In this document: one piece after another, positions 7,082 to 14,316 of the stretch
Position numbering within the stretch: the stretch's first letter is position 1
Layout of the letters: each line of letters opens with the position of its first letter
Origin: Candidatus Gerdarchaeota archaeon
GTDB lineage: Archaea; Asgardarchaeota; Heimdallarchaeia; JABLTI01
DNA length: 20,895 nt
Reading direction: 5' to 3'
Assembly: GCA_016840905.1 (NCBI GenBank)
Contig: JAEORM010000007.1
Location: 1-20,895, forward strand
Translations under genes and position numbers: made by a program
Notes under the pieces: model-generated
What the model was told of the DNA's origin: nothing
Seen by the model: the letters and a program-made list of their open reading frames with translations, nothing else
Database searches by the model: none

Positions 7082-7657
7082 TTATTTTTCAGGTTTTTGT
7101 TTTGATTTTTCACTAGGTTTTTTACCTTCTTCTGAAGGTGTTTTTTTCTTCAAAATTTTAGGTTTAATCCCTAAGACTTCGATATAATCATCTAGCCATT
7201 TAAAACAGGCTGTAATATCTTCTTTTTTATTTTCATGGACTTCCATGACATTCCACAAACGATCAGTTAATCTGACCAATGAATAAGCTTCGATAATTTC
7301 AGAGTTTGTCAATGCAATATCTCGTTCAGCATTATATCCTAAAATGAATATCGGAATATTTCTTGTATCTTCATTCCAAACAAACATTTCCCAAAGATAT
7401 TCTTTTATCTTGGACAAATCTTTTGTGTCAGCTGAATTAACTAGAAATATTGTTCCATCTGTTTTTTTAAGCAAGGCAGGTCTTAATTCGGTATCAAAAT
7501 CAGGTTCCTCAGTACTAAAAGTATATTTAGTTACTTTTTCTTTCGGATCTATCACTGATTCCTTTATAACATCGATGATGTAATCTCGAGTTTCATTTTT
7601 TTCTCCGAGAAATAAGACGTGTTTTGGCGGTTTCTGTCGTTTGAACATTTTAAGCAC
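7082..7657 (-). CDS. Arf-like small-GTPase fold with degenerate nucleotide motifs (probable pseudo-GTPase), first operon gene
   Basis: A 191-residue protein that matches the Arf-family fold along its length but lacks most nucleotide-binding residues. 'HVLFLGEKNETRD' (13-25) sits at the P-loop position, yet GxxxxGK[ST] has become GEKNETRD: no Gly-Lys-Thr. 'LRPALLKKTDGTIFLVNSAD' (58-77) corresponds to the switch-2 region and following strand of Arf proteins ('LRPLW...TDGIIFVVDS'). 'FILGYNAERD' (104-113) stands in for the NKxD motif and has lost Lys. The tail after residue 166 is Lys/Pro/Ser/Glu-rich, suited to binding a partner or an acidic surface. There is no N-terminal glycine for myristoylation. 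The ATG at 7657 follows GTGGGTG. As first gene it may act as a scaffold or membrane-targeting subunit for the AAA+/VWA machine; that is inference. GTP binding looks unlikely but is not disproved. Confidence 0.72.
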   Translation of the reverse strand: MLKMFKRQKPPKHVLFLGEKNETRDYIIDVIKESVIDPKEKVTKYTFSTEEPDFDTELRPALLKKTDGTIFLVNSADTKDLSKIKEYLWEMFVWNEDTRNIPIFILGYNAERDIALTNSEIIEAYSLVRLTDRLWNVMEVHENKKEDITACFKWLDDYIEVLGIKPKILKKKTPSEEGKKPSEKSKQKPEK

Positions 7658-7705
7658 CCACTATTAGTTAATTGAAACCTCTGCTTAGGATGTGGTCAAT
7701 TGTAG

Positions 7706-7724
7706 CCTTAAAATTATTTTAAGG
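7706..7724. promoter_or_regulatory. 19-bp perfect palindrome upstream of the AAA+/VWA operon
   Basis: CCTTAAAATTATTTTAAGG has perfect 9-base arms around a single central base. It lies 49 bases before the ATG of the first operon gene, where an archaeal TATA box, BRE or repressor site would be. The AT-rich centre could double as TATA. Operator function is inferred. Confidence 0.45.
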
Positions 7725-7843
7725 ACAAAAGATTGAGTTTTCTTTTAATTAATAATTATTTTGATATTCTTCGTTATTTTGAAATTAGGTTTCTTATTAG
7801 TATTTTCGTTATAATTAGATTTTTTTTGATTGGTTGTTCTAGA

Positions 7844-7861
7844 TTTTAACAAATGTTAAAA
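7844..7861. promoter_or_regulatory. 18-bp perfect palindrome overlapping the promoter of the membrane-protein gene
   Basis: TTTTAACAAATGTTAAAA has 8-base arms around AA. Its right arm runs into TTAAAATAT (7857-7865), a TATA-like element about 25 bases before the likely translation-start region, so a bound factor would block transcription. It is different from the palindrome at 7706-7724 in the same divergent spacer (7658-7887). Confidence 0.42.
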
Positions 7862-7889
7862 TATTTCATAGTAATATTAACAATAATGT

Positions 7890-7894
7890 GGTGA
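7890..7894 (+). promoter_or_regulatory. Shine-Dalgarno GGTGA that favours a TTG start at 7900
   Basis: GGTGA matches the archaeal 16S anti-SD region and stands five bases before TTG at 7900. The GTG codons at 7888 and 7891 overlap this motif, so they are less likely starts. Confidence 0.5.
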
Positions 7895-7899
7895 CAAAC

Positions 7900-8568
7900 T
7901 TGAGTGAAAAAGATAGTTCAATTGAGGAAGAAAAAACATTGAACGAAGAAAAAGAGGAAGAAGATGAAGAGGAGGAAGAGATAGAAGAATTACCAATAAA
8001 ATACAACTATTCAATTCCCAAAAAAATCAAAAGGGTAAAAATAAGTATTGCAGTAATCATTAACTTCGTTATTGGTGGAATGATGACTGCCCTAGCAATT
8101 TATTATTTTATTAAACCACCTGAAGAAAATACCACCTATTGGAGAATTTTTGGTGTTTTTTTGATATTATTTGGTGGATTCCTATTAATACAATTTCCAA
8201 TGGTAATGATGCGAACAATAAATTCAAGTTTGAAACTAGAGGGAAAAAATGTTTATGTAAGAAATGTTTTGAATTGGAAAGCATTACCTTGGGGGGATAT
8301 ACAAGAAATATATCTTCGAGAAAAATTGACTCGAGAAATAGATAAAAATGAATTAGTAGCTATTGATATAATTCGTTTTAGAACAATTAATAATAGCATT
8401 CATTACTTTGCTGACTCATATCCAACACTAGATGCTGAACAAATGAAAAAATCATTAAAAGAAATTTTCTCAGAAAAAATTGCTGATACTGATTATCATG
8501 TTGGTGAACGTGTTGAACGACCAGCAATAAATATGCGAATAACCTACTATATCAAAATACCAAATTAA
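7900..8568 (+). CDS. Membrane protein with acidic N-terminal tail, two transmembrane helices and a PH-like cytosolic domain
   Basis: About 222 residues if started at TTG 7900; the frame is open from GTG 7888. The first 30 or so residues are highly acidic, with a run of Glu/Asp around residues 17-30, followed by a basic 'PKKIKRVK'. Two hydrophobic segments follow, about residues 48-71 and 83-104, joined by a short loop 'KPPEENTTYW'. The remainder (about 110-222) has strands such as 'SLKLEGKNVYVRN', 'LPWGDIQEIYLRE' and 'AIDIIRFR', the style of bacterial/archaeal PH-like domains attached to two membrane helices. No enzyme motif is seen. The acidic tail should face the cytosol and may bind a basic partner. 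The gene converges with the actin-like gene and diverges from the AAA+/VWA operon, sharing its promoter spacer. PH-like assignment is by pattern only, and its function is unknown. Confidence 0.72.
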   Translation: MSEKDSSIEEEKTLNEEKEEEDEEEEEIEELPIKYNYSIPKKIKRVKISIAVIINFVIGGMMTALAIYYFIKPPEENTTYWRIFGVFLILFGGFLLIQFPMVMMRTINSSLKLEGKNVYVRNVLNWKALPWGDIQEIYLREKLTREIDKNELVAIDIIRFRTINNSIHYFADSYPTLDAEQMKKSLKEIFSEKIADTDYHVGERVERPAINMRITYYIKIPN

Positions 8569-8613
8569 ATTGGCAAATATATGAATAAATAAGAAATTAA
8601 AAGAAAAATGAAG

Positions 8614-8642
8614 GAAGCGAATCAATTTAGATTGATTGCTTC
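8614..8642. terminator. Hairpin between convergent genes
   Basis: GAAGCGAATCAA pairs with TTGATTGCTTC around a TTTAGA loop: 11 base pairs with one bulged G. It is placed between the stops of the membrane-protein gene (8568) and the actin-like gene (8654). T-rich bases follow on the plus strand and AT-rich bases on the minus side. Likely a bidirectional transcript end. Confidence 0.5.
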
Positions 8643-8653
8643 TATTTTCTTGG

Positions 8654-9724
8654 TTATTTTTTACCTGGTTGTTGCTCTGCTTTCATACGAGATTGGGCAA
8701 TGAGTTCAAAACCTTGAGAGTTGCACATAACAGGATTGGGAGGAACGACGACCTCTTCAGGTGATTTAACAATATTCGATTCCCACATCCGTTGCTTTAG
8801 CACATCACCAAAAACATAGGCACCACCACCTGTTAGTATTACACGCTCTATCCATGCATCGGGTGGAAGTGTTCCTAATAGTCTAGTAGTTTCATCTATT
8901 ATTAGTTCAGAAATATTATCGATATAATATTGTTTTATTTCTGAGACATCAAATTGTTGTCCACCTACCATGACTGCTTTAAGATTCTTCTCTATTGTTT
9001 TCATTAAATCAAAAGGTCTGATTATCTTTCCTGTTTGTTCTTGTAGTGATCTTGCCATTCTTGTTGTTAATGTATCTACTGCTTCTTCTAAACTGCCACT
9101 CGCTGTTCTCATCAATCGTCCTTGATAAACTGTTAAAATATCAGTTGAACCATGACCTATGTCAACTATAATTGCATCTACTGCTCTACTTTCACCTGAA
9201 GTTTTAAGTATTTGATAATAAGAACCATAAGGTTCTGGTAGCACTAAACACTTATCAACCGTTACGTCATAGCTAAAGGTTTCTCCTGTTGCATCGTTCT
9301 TGACGTTGATTTGCATTGCCTCAGATAATCCTTTAGAGAGAGTAGACATTTCTTCTTGGGAGGTTGCTACTGGCACTCCTGTAGCGATAAGAATATTTTC
9401 CCCATCTCCTTTGATGAATAATGAAAGAGCAGCTTTAATTGCCATAACAGCATCTTTGATACTCTTCATTTTACCTTCAGAAGCTAAGGGGCGTTTTATT
9501 TCACTTTGTAATCGAGCTAATTCTCCTACAAAAAATGTTTGTCCTCCTTCCTCTAGTACCAAGTTGTTTTCCAACGATTTATCTAGAGTCATTCCAGTCC
9601 ATCCAGGATTGGGATCACCAATTATGGATGGAATCTTGATTAATGATTCACCATTATTGGAAGACATCTTGATAGTACTAGTACCAAGGTCTATACCAAC
9701 ACTTCTCAATACTTTTTTAGACAC
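8654..9724 (-). CDS. Archaeal actin-like ATPase (ParM/Ta0583-like)
   Basis: A 356-residue protein of the actin/Hsp70 ATPase fold. The phosphate-1 loop is 'GIDLGTSTIK' (10-19, D12). A connecting Pro-Glu-Pro 'LPEPYG' lies at 162-167 (E164). The phosphate-2 loop is 'VDIGHGSTD' (187-195, D188). The adenosine motif is 'LTGGGAYVFG' (297-306). Size and motif spacing fit archaeal and plasmid actin-like proteins (Ta0583/ParM/ALP-type) rather than the longer, eukaryote-like Asgard actins. Members polymerise with ATP and act in DNA segregation or cell organisation. The start is GTG at 9724 with GAAGGT about 7 bases upstream; ATTATAT (9761-9767, minus strand) is a TATA candidate. It is transcribed alone, converging on the membrane-protein gene. 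No segregation partner such as a ParR-like DNA-binding gene is adjacent. A Hsp70-like protein is less likely because there is no substrate-binding domain. Confidence 0.83.
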   Translation of the reverse strand: MSKKVLRSVGIDLGTSTIKMSSNNGESLIKIPSIIGDPNPGWTGMTLDKSLENNLVLEEGGQTFFVGELARLQSEIKRPLASEGKMKSIKDAVMAIKAALSLFIKGDGENILIATGVPVATSQEEMSTLSKGLSEAMQINVKNDATGETFSYDVTVDKCLVLPEPYGSYYQILKTSGESRAVDAIIVDIGHGSTDILTVYQGRLMRTASGSLEEAVDTLTTRMARSLQEQTGKIIRPFDLMKTIEKNLKAVMVGGQQFDVSEIKQYYIDNISELIIDETTRLLGTLPPDAWIERVILTGGGAYVFGDVLKQRMWESNIVKSPEEVVVPPNPVMCNSQGFELIAQSRMKAEQQPGKK

Positions 9725-9927
9725 TGTAAGTACCTTCTATGTTTCCTAGAAAATCATACAATATAATGAATAAAAACTTCACGTTTTACGCATTATCTCT
9801 ACTATATCAATTTTTTTCTTATTTTAGATTATATTCTATATTTTTGTATTTAACCATATAAAAAAAGTCTTTCCCTCATATTCTTTTTGCTGATAACTCA
9901 CTTGTTGCCTACAAAGAAATTATTTAA

Positions 9928-9965
9928 TACTGGAGTATTCTCTTTACAAATATACTATTCCAGTA
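9928..9965. repeat. Inverted repeat TACTGGA...TCCAGTA before the winged-helix/methyltransferase gene
   Basis: Seven-base perfect arms (9928-9934 and 9959-9965) flank 24 bases that include the TATA-like ACAAATATAC. The repeat ends 17 bases before the GTG start. Arm spacing puts the half-sites about three helical turns apart, fitting a dimeric regulator. Operator role is inferred. Confidence 0.35.
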
Positions 9966-9981
9966 AATCTAGGAAATAAGT

Positions 9982-10959
9982 GTGATCCAAGTGGTTAATG
10001 AAATATTTGAACATAAATCAATTCTTTCTGCTCATATTGCTAAAAAAATTATTGAGGATGAAGGTATTGATGTAATGTTAAAATCACCTTTGGATATTGC
10101 TATAGTTTGCCACGAAAAACATTATGTCAAAAAAGAAATAATTAGTAAATTGGTTTTTCAGCTTTCAGAAATTGGTTATCTTGAACGAAGTGGAGAAGTA
10201 TATACGCTTGTTGATCAATGGCGGCGTACATTACCATCTAAGACTTCTTCTATTGAAAGTCTGAAATCCTTAGGAGCTTATCAACTGTTCCTTTTTGAAG
10301 AACATCTAGCCAAATATTTTCTTGATATTGTTCATAATGATATTCAAAAATTAGATATTGCTAAATTCATCTACTACTTAGATACTATTGATAGTTCTAA
10401 AGGTTTACAGGAAATACGTTCAGAAGCAATTTCACTAGTGGAATCAAACGAGGTTCCTAAAAATATCTTGAATATTGATTTTGGATTAGGTCATTCAGCA
10501 GTACAATTATCAACACTTTATCCTAAAAGTAATATATTCTCAATTCAACTAGATACTTCTTTACGAGAAGCATATGAATACACTATACAACGGTATAGTA
10601 ATAATTCGAATTTATTTTCTGATAGTAAGTATCCTTCTGAATTGATAAATAAGCTAGTGAGTGAAAAAGTAGATTTGATTTTTGTGTTCAACCCCTTTGG
10701 TTTCCATATGAATAACATAGAACGTTATCTCACATTAGCAGCTCAAGTTGCTAAAAGTAAAACTAAACTCATAATGTATGTTCCTTTCATTAATCAACCA
10801 AAAGATACAATACTGGCAGAATGGTTAGCAATGTGTATAGAATCCATTGAAGTATATCGCAATTTTGATTATTATAATGTAGTCTTTTCAAATAATAATT
10901 TTGAAATTGATCAAAAGAAAATCAACAAGCGCTATATCATTGCGAGATATGTACAATAA
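9982..10959 (+). CDS. Winged-helix plus SAM-methyltransferase-fold protein
   Basis: A 325-residue protein in two parts. Residues about 30-82 look like a winged helix: 'SPLDIAIVCHEKHYVKKEIIS' reads as helix-turn-helix, then 'LSEIGYLERSGEVYTLVDQW' as recognition helix and wing. Residues from about 158 look like a Rossmann methyltransferase. 'ILNIDFGLGHSAVQLS' (162-177) is motif I, with D166-F-G-L-G. 'NIFSIQLD' follows where the acidic SAM-ribose residue is expected, and 'VDLIFVFNPFGFHM' marks motif IV. This order resembles plant/bacterial O-methyltransferases, which use an N-terminal winged helix for dimerisation rather than DNA binding. The usual acceptor-site catalytic residues are not obvious, so a regulatory or non-catalytic role remains open. 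GTG 9982 follows AGGA with seven bases of spacing. Divergent from the actin-like gene, and not clearly in an operon with the helicase (84-base gap). Confidence 0.62.
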   Translation: MIQVVNEIFEHKSILSAHIAKKIIEDEGIDVMLKSPLDIAIVCHEKHYVKKEIISKLVFQLSEIGYLERSGEVYTLVDQWRRTLPSKTSSIESLKSLGAYQLFLFEEHLAKYFLDIVHNDIQKLDIAKFIYYLDTIDSSKGLQEIRSEAISLVESNEVPKNILNIDFGLGHSAVQLSTLYPKSNIFSIQLDTSLREAYEYTIQRYSNNSNLFSDSKYPSELINKLVSEKVDLIFVFNPFGFHMNNIERYLTLAAQVAKSKTKLIMYVPFINQPKDTILAEWLAMCIESIEVYRNFDYYNVVFSNNNFEIDQKKINKRYIIARYVQ

Positions 10960-11043
10960 GATTGATTAGCAGATTAATTACCTATTTTTACAATGATTTA
11001 AGAATTAGAATTATTTTTCATAATTATAAATGGGTTTGATAGT

Positions 11044-13656
11044 ATGTCAGGTCGAGCTTTCCAATATTACGTATTTCTTTTGGAATTTGATGAAGAAATA
11101 CAACAAGCAAATATGCTTATTCTCCCAGCAAAAGCCAAATCAACTAGAATAAAACCTATAGAAAGAGCAAAAGTACAATTCACAATAGAAAATGGACGTT
11201 TGCGTCCTTACAAATATTTAGTATTAAGTAAAACTGGTAGTGAGTATAAAAGGCCTGAAGATATTACTGATGTTTTACGAAAAGCGAAAGGTATAATCCT
11301 ATCATTAGATGATCAACCAAAAAATTATGATTTATTCAAAGAGTATTTCAAGACTTTTAATATCAATGAACCCACTATTCGAAAGATATGCCGTCTCTGT
11401 ATGATCGATCACCAAAGGATCACCCTTTTGACTGATGATCGAGAATTTCTTGTTTCAGGTCATAAAGCATGTCAACAATGTGCTCGAGATGAATTAGATA
11501 AGGATATTTCAATAAAAGAAATCAATTTAACTACAAATGGAAAAAGACATTTTCATAAAATTTTGAACAATATAAAAGATGTTGATAAAGTACTTGAAGT
11601 ATTTGACTATAATTTTCGACCAACCAATAATCCAGAGCTAACTATGTTTGATGTGATTGGTGATGTAGATGATCTAAAGGAATCAAGACCAATTGATAAT
11701 TTAGCTTTACCTAATAAAATGAAACAGATACTAAAGGAAATAGGAATAAAGAAGCTTTTACCAATTCAAGTAAAAGCCATTAATGCTGGTTTGATGAAAG
11801 ATAAAAATCTGCTAATTGTTGCTGGAACTAGTAGTGGAAAAACGCTCATTGGTGAGCTTGCAGGAATAAGCAAAGCTTTACAAGGAAAGCCAATGATTTA
11901 TTTAAGCCCTCTAGTTGCCCTTACTAATCAAAAGTATGAGGATTTCAAATTAAAATATAATAAGGAAGGATTAAGGGTAGCTATAAGAGTGGGTATGAGT
12001 AGAATTGATGTTGGTGATGAGGCTGAATATATCATTGACACTGATTACCGAAACGCTGAGATAATAACTGCTACTTACGAAGCTTTTGATTTACTTTTAC
12101 GGAATAATAAGAAAGATGTTTTAGAAAATATCGGTACTGTAATCATTGATGAAATTCAGTTACTTAACGATTTAGAAAGAGGTCCAGAAATAGATGGAAT
12201 TATTGGTAGGATAAAATCATTATTTCCAAAAGCGCAAATTATTGGATTATCAGCAACAATTGGGAATCCAGAAATTTTAGCTGAACAATTAGGCTTGGAT
12301 CTTCTTGTGCATGAAGCAAGACCTATTCCTCTAGAACGTCATATTGTTATAGCTAAAGATCAAGATGAAAAAGAGATTTTCTTAAGAGATTTAGTACGTG
12401 ATGAATACAATAAAAAATCAAGTTATGGATATTTTGGTCAAACAATTGTCTTTACTAATTCAAGAAGGCATTGTTTTGAACTTGCTGTTAAATTGAGTAG
12501 AAGTGGATTAAGGTCCATTGTTTATCATTCTGGTTTAACCTTTAAGGAACGAAAGAAAGCAGAGTTGGGTTTTGCAAAAGGGGAGTATGCTGCAATAGTA
12601 ACCACTGCAGCACTTGGTGCGGGGGTGGATTTTCCTGCAAGTCAAGTAATTTTTGAATCACTAGCAATGGGTATAAGTTGGATATCTGTAGCAGAATTCC
12701 ATCAAATGACGGGAAGAGCTGGAAGATTAGGTTATCATGATAAGGGAAAAGTGGTCTTATTAATTGAACCTAATAAGAAGTATCATAGTTCTATGCAAAA
12801 AACAGAGGATTCTGTTGCATTCGATCTATTAACAGAACCAATTGAACCTGTTGAACCTTTAATGGAAGGTGATAACCAAATTGAACAAATTTTAGCTGGA
12901 ATAGTAGCAGCAGACGATCCATCATTGAAAATGTTAATTCATTATTTTGATCAATTGATAGGTCCTGCTGAAACACTAAAGGAATCATTAACGACATTAA
13001 AGGACCTCAATATGATTAATGTCTATGAAGAAGGGCCAAGAGCTACAAAACTTGGAAAAGCCACCGCGAGAACATTTTTACCACCAACCCAAGCTGGAGA
13101 AATAAAACGTAAATTAAGTGTTTTAAGCCCTCTAGAAATAGCGATTGCTTTTGAACCATTTACCTCAATATTTCTGGATACTAAAATACATGCTGAGATT
13201 GAAAAGACAATACGAAGTGGTTATATTGGTTCCAACTTATTCTCAGGTTCAGTTTTAGAATACATGGAATCATCACTTGAAAAAAGATCAAGTCTTCCTA
13301 GATTAATAGTTAATACTTTTGGTAAATGGAATATGGAAATCTTCAATTGTGATTGCGTTGATAATCCTTGGTGCGGATGTGGAGAAAAGGCTATCTCGAG
13401 GATACTTGTTGAATTACGTTTAGAAAATAAAAATCTCCGAACAATATCTAGTGAGCTAACAAGTCGCTATAATCTCTATGCATACCCAGGTGATGTTTAT
13501 CGATGGTTTGATACATTAATCCATCACTTACGAGCAGTAGCAAAATTGGCATTAGTTTTTGATGAACGAGCAACCATGAAATTAGCACTTAATACTATCA
13601 AAATGATTGAAAAACCATGGATATTACGAAAATATCGAAAACAAAACGAAGAATGA
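11044..13656 (+). CDS. Ski2-like DEAD/DEAH RNA helicase of the archaeal ASH-Ski2 type
   Basis: An 870-residue helicase. The N-terminal region has a C4 zinc-finger pattern, 'CRLC' (116-119) with 'CQQC' (143-146). The superfamily-2 core follows: Q-motif-like 'LPIQVKAIN' (239-247), motif I 'AGTSSGKT' (260-267), motif II 'DEIQ' (369-372), motif III 'SAT' (403-405) and motif VI 'QMTGRAGR' (554-561). The C-terminal part contains a second cysteine group, 'CDCVDNPWCGCG' (769-780), then a helical domain of the kind found in archaeal helicases with a DUF5814 region. ASH-Ski2 proteins, which have an N-terminal C4 finger, are reported to associate with aRNase J and the RNA exosome in Euryarchaeota, so a role in RNA decay or processing is likely. 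The ATG at 11044 is the natural start. A T9 run at 13686-13694 follows. Assignment to ASH-Ski2 rather than Hel308 rests on the N-terminal finger and domain order. Confidence 0.85.
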   Translation: MSGRAFQYYVFLLEFDEEIQQANMLILPAKAKSTRIKPIERAKVQFTIENGRLRPYKYLVLSKTGSEYKRPEDITDVLRKAKGIILSLDDQPKNYDLFKEYFKTFNINEPTIRKICRLCMIDHQRITLLTDDREFLVSGHKACQQCARDELDKDISIKEINLTTNGKRHFHKILNNIKDVDKVLEVFDYNFRPTNNPELTMFDVIGDVDDLKESRPIDNLALPNKMKQILKEIGIKKLLPIQVKAINAGLMKDKNLLIVAGTSSGKTLIGELAGISKALQGKPMIYLSPLVALTNQKYEDFKLKYNKEGLRVAIRVGMSRIDVGDEAEYIIDTDYRNAEIITATYEAFDLLLRNNKKDVLENIGTVIIDEIQLLNDLERGPEIDGIIGRIKSLFPKAQIIGLSATIGNPEILAEQLGLDLLVHEARPIPLERHIVIAKDQDEKEIFLRDLVRDEYNKKSSYGYFGQTIVFTNSRRHCFELAVKLSRSGLRSIVYHSGLTFKERKKAELGFAKGEYAAIVTTAALGAGVDFPASQVIFESLAMGISWISVAEFHQMTGRAGRLGYHDKGKVVLLIEPNKKYHSSMQKTEDSVAFDLLTEPIEPVEPLMEGDNQIEQILAGIVAADDPSLKMLIHYFDQLIGPAETLKESLTTLKDLNMINVYEEGPRATKLGKATARTFLPPTQAGEIKRKLSVLSPLEIAIAFEPFTSIFLDTKIHAEIEKTIRSGYIGSNLFSGSVLEYMESSLEKRSSLPRLIVNTFGKWNMEIFNCDCVDNPWCGCGEKAISRILVELRLENKNLRTISSELTSRYNLYAYPGDVYRWFDTLIHHLRAVAKLALVFDERATMKLALNTIKMIEKPWILRKYRKQNEE

Positions 13657-13685
13657 GCATTATTGTTTATATATAATAGGAAATC

Positions 13686-13694
13686 TTTTTTTTT
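13686..13694 (+). terminator. Oligo-T terminator after the helicase gene
   Basis: Nine T residues start 30 bases after the helicase stop codon, matching archaeal intrinsic termination. No hairpin is needed or seen. Confidence 0.5.
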
Positions 13695-13751
13695 ATCTAA
13701 ATAACTATATATCTTTAAGTAATAGAAAAATAACAATTAATTAAAAGAAAA

Positions 13752-14204
13752 ATGAGTTGTTTTTATTTGGCAGTTCTAGAATCCGGTGTTATGTTTGGTG
13801 GCATTCCCATAGTAAAAATGAGTTACTATGATGAAAAATCGACTAATACCTTTCTAACTACAGGATTACTAGAAGCTATTCAATCATTTGCTATAGAAGT
13901 TTTCAACGATGAGACAGAAATTTTTCGCATGAAAAAATATTCAGTCTATCTCCATAAAATCAAACTTACAAGTAATCAACTCGTAACAATTTACTGTATT
14001 TGTGATAGCACTGATAGGATAAATATAATAAAAGAAATTATGAGATCAATTGCTGGTAAATTCATTAATCAATTTTCTAATGTTGAATTGAGTGGTTTAG
14101 ATAATTATAAGAGATTTGAAGAAATTATCACCAAAAGTTTTGGCGATCTTATTTACCGTTCTGATGATCGATTACGTAGAGTTTTTTTTGATAGTGAAAA
14201 ATAA
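13752..14204 (+). CDS. Longin-like domain protein
   Basis: A 150-residue protein with the layout of a longin/Roadblock-class platform domain. It has an opening strand 'CFYLAVLESGVMFGGI' (3-18), a central helix 'GLLEAIQSFAIEVFNDE' (38-54), strands 'KKYSVYLHKIKL' and 'QLVTIYCICDS' (61-85), and a helix 'NIIKEIMRSIAGKFINQF' (90-107). The 'GxLxAIxSFxxEVF' helix is a pattern I associate with the many longin-like proteins of Asgard archaea; in eukaryotes such domains occur in trafficking complexes and bind small GTPases. The ATG at 13752 has no strong SD motif and follows an AT-rich promoter-like stretch. It is followed by a small unknown gene and an EF-1A-like GTPase on the same strand, with gaps over 60 bases, so co-transcription is uncertain. 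Homology is inferred from pattern; a structure prediction would settle it. Confidence 0.65.
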   Translation: MSCFYLAVLESGVMFGGIPIVKMSYYDEKSTNTFLTTGLLEAIQSFAIEVFNDETEIFRMKKYSVYLHKIKLTSNQLVTIYCICDSTDRINIIKEIMRSIAGKFINQFSNVELSGLDNYKRFEEIITKSFGDLIYRSDDRLRRVFFDSEK

Positions 14205-14316
14205 TCCGAGAACATGTCTTCTAAGTATATTTCGTTAATACTACTATTTATAAAGGGGATACATAGAAAAACAATTAAATGAATTATCATTGTTCAACTG
14301 ACAGAGGAAAAAAGAA

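Noticed and set aside
5601..7187. Plus-strand open frames opposite the AAA+ and pseudo-GTPase genes
   Set aside because: They lie antisense to genes with clear motifs, are rich in Ser/Ile/Phe from reversed codons, and have no SD or recognisable domain.
8139..8345. Alternative plus-strand frame inside the membrane-protein gene
   Set aside because: It is an out-of-frame reading of a gene with clear membrane helices and shows no domain pattern.
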